Below, in pieces: positions 47,101 through 56,100 of a stretch of 64,000 nt of DNA. How positions within the stretch are numbered: the stretch's first letter is position 1; every line of letters starts with the position of its first letter. The position numbers and the translations under genes were made by a program. The notes under the pieces were generated by a model, which saw only the letters and a list, made by a program, of their open reading frames with translations, was not told the origin of the DNA and searched no databases. Origin of the DNA: Gyrodactylus bullatarudis (taxonomy: Eukaryota > Platyhelminthes > Monogenea > Gyrodactylidea > Gyrodactylidae); contig SSNU01000036.1 of assembly GCA_012064415.1 (NCBI GenBank), positions 133,509-197,508 of the forward strand, given 5' to 3'.

Positions 47101-50100
47101 AATCTAAAACTGTTAAAATAAAAATATTTGTGAATAGTTCTATCAATTTTTGGTGTTGAATTTCGAAAAAGGTTGAAAAAATATTGAAATTATTCCTACA
47201 AAATAAACTCGTAATAAATGCGTCAGAAGTTATTTTATGAAGTTAAATATTAATTAGAATAAAATGAATTGAGCATTTCTAATAAACAAAATGGATACTC
47301 AAGAAACAAAACAAGTTTCATCTGGAGGCGATGATGATACAGATTTATTTCTGTGTAGTATTATCGGAGGTAATGAATTCTCATGAGATGATATTTTGCC
47401 ATAAATTGCTCGCCTTTTGTATGGTTATGGTAAATCTTGAAATTAAAGAGAAAAGTAATGATCATATACGCAAGGAACTGTATAAATGGATGCATAAAAC
47501 AATGGATAAACGCAATCTTGTTGAAGAAAGTCAAGTTAAATAAAATGTATAAAGTTTTCTTGAATGATTTATCTTCTTTAATTTCTACAAAATATATAAT
47601 TTATAGTATACATTCAGGCAATAAGCTATCACTAGTGAAAATCTTTATAGATTACAGTGTTTTCAGACATTTAACCTGCTAGCAAAGTTTGCTCACTGGT
47701 AATTACTAGGGTAGGGTGAAATTTTTAAACCTCATATTAGTACCTTCATGATAAATTTCGTTGTTTTATCATGTCCGTAGGATATTGTGGGAAAATTGGG
47801 CAATGAAATTAAGAAGAATGACTTTCACGCTTTAAAAATATGCAAAACATGATCTGAGGACTAAATTTTATCAGAAAAGTAAGTACTCTCATGATTTTTC
47901 CTGTCTATTACAAGGCTTGTAATTGCTATATCCAATGGATATTATCCATATGGAATCAACTCATATGGATCAAATAATATTCAACTCACTGTGGCAGATA
48001 GAATTTTCTCACAATTTTAAAGGTCTCCAAAATTTTGAATCATGGATCATCAGAATTTTTTAATACTTAATTCCTTGTTTTAATGGTTTTGTCTTCAATT
48101 CAGTTGAAAAATGAATAGTTTCTTGGTTTCGGCATATGCGAATACTATTTCCAGAACGACTTAAGGTGTGAGAAGACAACCTCCATAAAGTTAGATTTTA
48201 TATTGATATAGTAATTGCCAGTGGCCACACTTTGCTAGTGGGTTAAATGCCCATATAAAGGTAATGATTTGCAATGATATATGAAAGTACTTATTTCTAT
48301 TTCAAAATTTTTTAATTCGCTGTTTTAAAGATACCAGGTTCCTCAAATTGCACTTTAACCAAAGATATCTTGAAATCGGGGCTCAAAGTATTAGCCAGGC
48401 AATTTTTCTTAGTTTCTAAACTGTTTCTACATTTATTTAAAAAGTAGAAATAAAATATATTGATATCATATGTAAAGCTAATTGATATAAAAAGGATAAT
48501 TTATGCTTTTTACAAAAATATCAATTTTTTATCAAGAAATCAAATATGATCAGATCATGTTCCCTAATTTTACAGTTTGCAGAAAAAAATCTGGAACAAA
48601 TTACAAATTTTTAACAAAAATATGCCATATTCTCATTTTTTAACTTTGAGTTGAACTCAAAACGTTTCTCCTTAGTTCCTAAATTAGGAATCCTAATATT
48701 AACAGATTGACTAAAAATTTGATTATAAACTGCATTTTTGACATAAAACAAATATTTTTGATTAATTTGTTTCATATATTTCTTCAGCCTTTATGTGTCA
48801 GCACAATAGTTTCATTTGCTTTCGTTCGTTGAGAAAGAGGTCCATGGAACGGTGGAGCATTGTGGTTCACCTCTCAGTTGTCTTCTCCTTCATATGTTCC
48901 ATTATTTTTGGCATTGTTGGATACTTGACCTTTCAAAACGACTCCCAAGGTATGTCTACTTTACAAGGTGTATTTTGAATTACAGTTGTCCCCCAGGTTT
49001 GGCATATTTTATTTTTATCTTTGTTTATAAGAAAGTTATGACTAACTAAAGTTACTGGTCCTCAAATTTGTATTAGTGGAAGGATGAAGAAAATAAAATA
49101 GGATTAATCAGGAAGAAATCATTATCGATTTTCTACATTAGTCATACAATGTGAAGAACATGTGTACTACACTCTGGTCCCTAATTATAATTAGCAATTC
49201 GTTTAACCTGTAATTATCATTCTTGTAAAATTCGTACATTCAACATAAAATAGAAAATTATGAAAAGCTTTTCTTGTGAAGTTTACACCACCACCATTAA
49301 CAATTTGATACCGAAACTCTATATCATTCTGATCAGAATTCAATATCCCACAAAATGATATGAAAATCTCAAATTCTTGATAATTTTCGGAAAAAAAATT
49401 TCTAACGAACTAATAGACCTACTAAAAAGTATATGGACAAAAGAAAAAACATTTTTTTCTTGGAAAAGTGGGGTGTGCCCTTTCCCATTTGCCAAACCTG
49501 GATGACAACTGTACATACTCCACTTCGATTTCGTCCAATCAGAATAGTGCCTATTTCTTAATACATGTAGCATGATAAATAATGCACAGTTGTTCTTCAA
49601 TTTTGGGATATGTGAAACGGTACACTTTATTTTTGTATTTAGAAAATTCAATTCTGGTCCAATTTTCATCATTTGCGAATCTCACTAAAAAGAAACAAGG
49701 AAACCTATTAAAAATGCCTTGTTATTAATAAATTAAAATATTAACAAAAGAATTATATTTTATAGAGATATGTACATTTCGCCAGGTCTCGTTAGTCTCA
49801 ATTCCTGGTTCAATATTTAATAAAAATTGTTAAAATGAAATTTTTATGAATGAAATTGTAAAATCTTCTCTTGAGTAATACCAATTGATGAAAAACCAAA
49901 AAACTTTTCTAATATTCAGGTAGAAAAGAAAAATTAAAAATCAATTGGGCCACGGTAGTTCTAAATTGTGCGTTTAGTTCTTTTGAATACACAGATTTGG
50001 ATCTTCCCTCATAATATAAAACTTCTCTCTGATTTTGAAGCCCGTCAGTTGATCGCTTGAATTTTTAAATACTATCCTGAAATTGCCTTCGTTCGCCTCG

Positions 50101-53100
50101 CATCCGCATCTTTCAATGTGTTTCTTAATTGATGAGCTGTTCTTGTTCAGGTGCTCATTGATCCTAATTCCTAATCTTCTCTGCGTTCGACCTATATATC
50201 TAGCTCCGCATGATGCTTCGAAGCGATAAATGAGATTAGATTGTTCCGATTCTTTCAGTTTGTCTTTGAGTTGAAATCTGAATAGACTTGTGGTTTTGTA
50301 TACAACCTTCAATTGTATATCATTGTAATGTTCATTTACAAGTAAATTCAGTTTTCTCCTTAGTTCATAGCTGTATCCATCTCCNNNNNNNNNNNNNNNN
50401 NNNNNNNNNNNNNNNNNNNNNNNNNNNNNNNNNNNNNNNNNNNNNNNNNNNNNNNNNNNNNNNNNNNNNNNNNNNNNNNNNNNNNNNNNNNNNNNNNNNN
50501 NNNNNNNNNNNNNNNNNNNNNNNNNNNNNNNNNNNNNNNNNNNNNNNNNNNNNNNNNNNNNNNNNNNNNNNNNNNNNNNNNNNNNNNNNNNNNNNNNNNN
50601 NNNNNNNNNNNNNNNNNNNNNNNNNNNNNNNNNNNNNNNNNNNNNNNNNNNNNNNNNNNNNNNNNNNNNNNNNNNNNNNNNNNNNNNNNNNNNNNNNNNN
50701 NNNNNNNNNNNNNNNNNNNNNNNNNNNNNNNNNNNNNNNNNNNNNNNNNNNNNNNNNNNNNNNNNNNNNNNNNNNNNNNNNNNNNNNNNNNNNNNNNNNN
50801 NNNNNNNNNNNNNNNNNNNNNNNNNNNNNNNNNNNNNNNNNNNNNNNNNNNNNNNNNNNNNNNNNNNNNNNNNNNNNNNNNNNNNNNNNNNNNNNNNNNN
50901 NNNNNNNNNNNNNNNNNNNNNNNNNNNNNNNNNNNNNNNNNNNNNNNNNNNNNNNNNNNNNNNNNNNNNNNNNNNNNNNNNNNNNNNNNNNNNNNNNNNN
51001 NNNNNNNNNNNNNNNNNNNNNNNNNNNNNNNNNNNNNNNNNNNNNNNNNNNNNNNNNNNNNNNNNNNNNNNNNNNNNNNNNNNNNNNNNNNNNNNNNNNN
51101 NNNNNNNNNNNNNNNNNNNNNNNNNNNNNNNNNNNNNNNNNNNNNNNNNNNNNNNNNNNNNNNNNNNNNNNNNNNNNNNGTAAACCCTTCCTAAACAGTT
51201 CTAACGTAGTTTTTTCAATTTCTTTTTCTTCTTCTTTCATTTTGTACTCGTTTCTCATCATTTCTTTTCTTTCAAATTTATTACCATCCGAAAGAAATTC
51301 AAGCCCTGTTTTAATGTAATCTTCTTTTTTCATAATAACTAATCCTGTTCCTTTGTCCGGTCGAGCAATAACTAATTCTCTATTATTTGTCAATTCTTTT
51401 AGTCCCTCAAAGTGTTCCCTTTTGAGCTTTCTATGCAATGTTTTCTTCTTTCTGTAACTCTTGTAGATGCTCATCAAACCTATTTTGAAGTCTTCTATGT
51501 CTGTTCCATCCTTCAATCTATTACTCTCTTTTAAGTCATATGCTAGTTTCTCAAAATTAGCTCTATCTTCTGTCTTTTTTGATTTCTTCGGTACACAGAA
51601 ATTTGGACCTAATGACAAGACTTCTCTCTGAGCTTGTGTTAGCTCTATGCTGGCATAATTGAAAATACTATTTTCGTACGGACTGATCTCTTCTTCTATA
51701 AGTTTCTTAAGACTTCTAAACTTCTTTTGCCTAATTTTGTGCGCTTCTTCCATTAGAAATATGCCTATTTTCTCGTTCAGTCTTTCATCAGTAATGAAAT
51801 TCATTTTGATGGCGAATAAACTCTCATAGTAACCTTCTATTTTTAACTCCTGTGTTTCCACTTTAGTGACGAAGAAAGCTTAATGTATTCGTATTTGTTA
51901 TTTGCGAATTGCTGAGGAACCTCATCCCAATCTTTCTTAGGAAATCTGTCTTTCTCCAAACACAATTTAGAACTACCGTGCCCAATTGATTTTTAATTTT
52001 TCTAACAATTCCTTAGGTTTATACAGCTTCAATTTCTAATTTTTCCGTTTTATACAAAAACCCTAATGACGACAGCTAAGATGTATGAGTGAAAGAAAAA
52101 TTTCTTATTAACCTATATAAACCTAATCTATGTGTTCACAAGAATTATTCCTATTTATTGGAGAGTTTTGGTGTTTTTTTGACTTTACTATTTCTTTCAT
52201 GAGTTGTAAAATATTATCTTGAATGAACTTTTAACTTATATCATTTTTGAAGAATTCCCACTGATGATGCCTCAAGAAAGGCACATTTGGTTTTAATATA
52301 TCTTCTTTAAATTTTCTAAATTTCAAATTATTTTTTTCAGTAACTCTTTGGAATTTTGACAACTTTGAAAATTTGCATCAGAAAAGTTGAGATTTCATTA
52401 TTGATGTTTAAAATTTTTTTTGATTTCTTTTCCGAGATGGGGTCTCACGCTGTCCTGGAGAGATACGATTCTACAGAATCTCGGTTTTTTTATCCAAGAC
52501 TAAATGGCATCTAAATAGTCTAGAATGCTCAATCGAATCTTCAAAAAATTATCTATGCATTTTCGTCTGATGGCCCAGTTCTCAAGCAAAACATGTATCT
52601 ATTTTGTACCTATCAGTTGTACCTATTTTTCCAAGCTCAATGAGTCAATTCAAAATGGCAATCTAATTGAAATTCACGTACATTCTTTTCCAATTAGCCA
52701 AATTTCTTTAAGTTCTTACTAGCAAAGAACTTCACATCTATCTTTAAACGAATCAACTCTCTCTAGTAACAAAGCTATTAGTTTTAGGTATTATTTGATG
52801 CCTGTGAAGTTTTGGATTCAGGAACAAAGTCTAAGCAAGATATTGAACTAGAAGAAACGTGGAATAAGCCATTTTAAAAATCTCGTAGAGCTTTATTGAA
52901 TTCAATCCGGGGAAGAACAACTTTTTGAATTTAAATACATATATCTAATCTTCATGTACTTGCGTAAAACATTTTTCATTATTTATGAATATTTCTCTAC
53001 CCCAGATATTAATGGTGATCATATCCCCATTGTTTTTGGAAATACCTCGAATATCACCTTCATACTGACACCTATACTTCATCACCTATAGTTTTTTTAT

Positions 53101-56100
53101 TTACCGCAATCAAAAAATACTTTGAAATATTGATCAATTTTAGAAACATCTAATAAGTTTAAACAAATAGAGTGATTGATTATGGTACCTCAATATGTTT
53201 GGATTGATTTTAGGGTTAATTCCAAAAGTAGCCCCAAATTTTTCATAAATTCAAGAAAATTCCGACCCTACACATGATGAGATACACGTCATGAGATATC
53301 GATTGACGCGGAATTTAAATTTTAATCCAAACACGAAAAAATTAATAAGATAATGGTTTTTACGAAAATTCATTTTTGAAATTTGGGGAATTTGAATTTT
53401 TCGGAAATTACTTTTTTTTGCAATTATCTCAGAAATTATAGAGAATTCTTCAGATCTGAGATTCGGAATCAGCGCAAAAATTTACACCAGATTTAGTTTA
53501 ACTACCTTTTTATGAATTTTTCATGACCCCCTGTGTAGTCATCAATCCTTAATGACTTTGGTCGATTCTCGGTTTCGATATACTAAGGACATTCAATGCA
53601 TATTTGGATTCATTCTCTACTAGCTTATAAATTAGATACACATTGAGTCTTATATCTCTAAGCCAAGATTTGCGACTTCTCCGTATCCGGTGTGGCGTAG
53701 TGATATCTCTCTCACCCTCTTTCTCTCGGTTCAACCCCCCCCCACACCGGGCACATTGAATACTCTTTATCAGTTCTCTTAACTGCTCAATTATTAATTT
53801 TTATAATTCTGTATATAAATAAAAAATGTTTCGATTTCAAAAAAAATATCATTAGAGATATTTAAAGACTTGAGCACTTACCCCTAGTCATCAAAACACC
53901 TTAATAAGAATTTGATGATTTTTTAATTCCAAAAAAGGTGACATTTTTGAAAACTACTGCTTCATGGACGATATAATCAATGTGGCCAGATTCCTCTTTG
54001 CCATAATTATTATGTTTACGTATCCTGTGGAATGCTTTGTCATTCGAGAAGTAAGCCAAGAATATTTCAATTCAATATGATTATTGCCATATCTTCTACT
54101 TGATTGCCCTTCGTTTCATTTTTCTTTTTTTCAATTCAAGGTTATTGAAACGTTAATAATTAATAGAGGAAAGGTAATGACTCCGTTTCGTCATTATCTC
54201 ATAACAGCAATCATTGTGATCTTATCCATGTTTGCTTCTATGACAACAAATTGTCTATCCATCATCCTTGAATTGAATGTAAGTCATATCATTATTGCTT
54301 CAATATTTTATTCTAATTGAAACGAAAACTACATATTCTCGATGAATTTGGAAATTTATGATTTACACAAAAATCTCAATTTTTTCATCAAGGTGTCAAA
54401 ATTATATCAAGATTTTTTGGTAACTGGTTCTAAATGGACAATCAAACGATATATTTTAGGATCACCAGTTATCACCATTTGATTTTTGAAAGAACCGTCA
54501 ATTTGAACTGATCTCGGATCAACTTAATTAATTAATGGAGTAGACTTTTGATAATGAAGTGTTTCTTTAAACGACAAATTTTGTACTCTTTGTTTATTGG
54601 AGATACTGAAAAATAACGTTAGATTCCTCTTATACCTTGAAATCAACTCAAAGTTTTAAAATAGAAAAAAATGCCGCCTACTCAAAAAATATCTCCAAAA
54701 CTTTTTTTTCTTGAATTGGTGAAAGAGTTCAATTTGAATGCATTCCGGAAAATCTTCAGGAAATTTAAAGATCTTGAAATTCTTGTGAAGCTATTCTCGA
54801 TGAATTTGGGAATTCATGATTTTTACGAAAATCTAATTTTTACACCAAGGTATCGAAATTTTTGAAAGATTTTTTGGTAACTGATTACAAATGTTCAATT
54901 TTACTAATTTGAGAAAAAAAATTTTTGGAAAATTTTAGAGAAATTTTAAAATTCGAGATGGCGCGATTTTTTAATTTTTTTAAACTTGAGTTGAAATTTT
55001 TTGTTAATTTCAAGGTCTGAGAGGAATCAAACATTACTTTTCAGGATCATCATTAGACAAAAAAATATTTACTCTTATTCATTTTGAAATGATCTTCGAT
55101 CACCCTAGTTTATCAATTTCCAAGCAGTGAAAATGATCGAAAAATAGAACTTTTGCACGTAAATTCATCGAGAATAGCTTTAGAAACTTCTACATATTTT
55201 TGTGGCCCTAGTTATGACTACGATTTAAACGCATTGTACAATTTGTACATTTAGAATATGTTCTCAAATTAATTAACTTGTATTTTTTTGTTATAACACT
55301 TCTCAATGCAACAATGCGAATATTGAAATTGACAATAAATCTTGATTCTCTTTCACTATTTTTTTATTTCCCAACATCTAAAGTACAGCTACTCCCATTT
55401 ATGCATTATTTATGTTCATTTCTATCACAATAAATTATCAGGAAAATAATTGTATTTTTAAGAATTAAACTTTTTGAATTAGAGCCAGCCATAACTTGAG
55501 TAAAAATACTCTAAATTTTGGATCAATTTCCTTCGTGATGATGATTAATAGACAATGGACGAAATTTTCCAAAATTACTAAAATTGTCCATCGATATAAT
55601 AAATTTAATCTTCAAATATTTTATTCCACCAAATTTCGCTTCAAAATACCTTTTAATGCTTCTTGAAAAAATGGTGATAATTTTCAAATTAAAAACGTTT
55701 TTAATGTGGTATCTTCATAATTTTAACTTGGATTCACATTATTTCTGAAAGTTGCAAAAATGCCTTAAATATTGATGAAATTTCTTTTTCAATAGTTTAA
55801 AATGAAGTTTCATGAATAATACAATTTTGGTAGGTCAAAATACGTTTTTAATTTGAAATTTTTATCTTCATCCAGAAGTTTTTTACGCTTTTGATACTTT
55901 AAGGACTACTGTATCCTGATTAAGGTAGATTTATTTCCTACGTTGTGCTTAAATAGGCATAAAATTGAGTTGAAGTTAAGGAATTTCAAATTAAGGAGGA
56001 AAAATTTTTAACATCCGGATGTGCAGAGCTCATTTGAATAGAATTTTTCAGCATAAAAAGTTCCTATTACAAATTTATTTTAAATTTTGTTTAGATAACC

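Larger units (their letters stand above)
41755..48787. other. Transporter intron 9 (7 kb)
   Basis: Contains a repeat-protein fragment (42216), a duplicated unknown frame (43008 and 47290), a piggyBac transposase remnant (44620), a large TIR element (45173) with a PLE fragment nested inside, and MITEs at 46733 and 47668. From 48260 to 48780 nothing is supported. Confidence 0.55.
49928..52003 (-). mobile_element. Penelope-like element bounded by ~42-bp inverted repeats
   Basis: The minus strand encodes a PLE reverse transcriptase N-terminal part (51861-51180) and a GIY-YIG C-terminal part (50384-49974), with 795 N between. Both flanks carry the same ~42-bp block in opposite orientation: AAAATTAAAAATCAATTGGG then CACGGTAGTTCTAAATTGTG at 49931-49970 and its inverse at 51961-52000. 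PLEs are known to have repeats of direct or inverted kind at their ends, so this could be the natural element border. The subfamily is different from the many short PLE tails in this window. Confidence 0.75.
48950..53937. other. Transporter intron 10 (5 kb)
   Basis: Contains the large PLE (49928-52003), a further PLE fragment (52020-52312), and an assembly gap. 48950-49920 and 52320-53930 are AT-rich without supported features, apart from short inverted bits near 53220-53500. Confidence 0.55.

Noticed and set aside
50288..51319. Plus-strand frame of 343 residues
   Set aside because: It is open only because it crosses the run of N; the flanking parts are antisense to the PLE.
54671..54865. 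Open frame of 64 codons
   Set aside because: It runs from unique DNA into the arm of a fold-back element.
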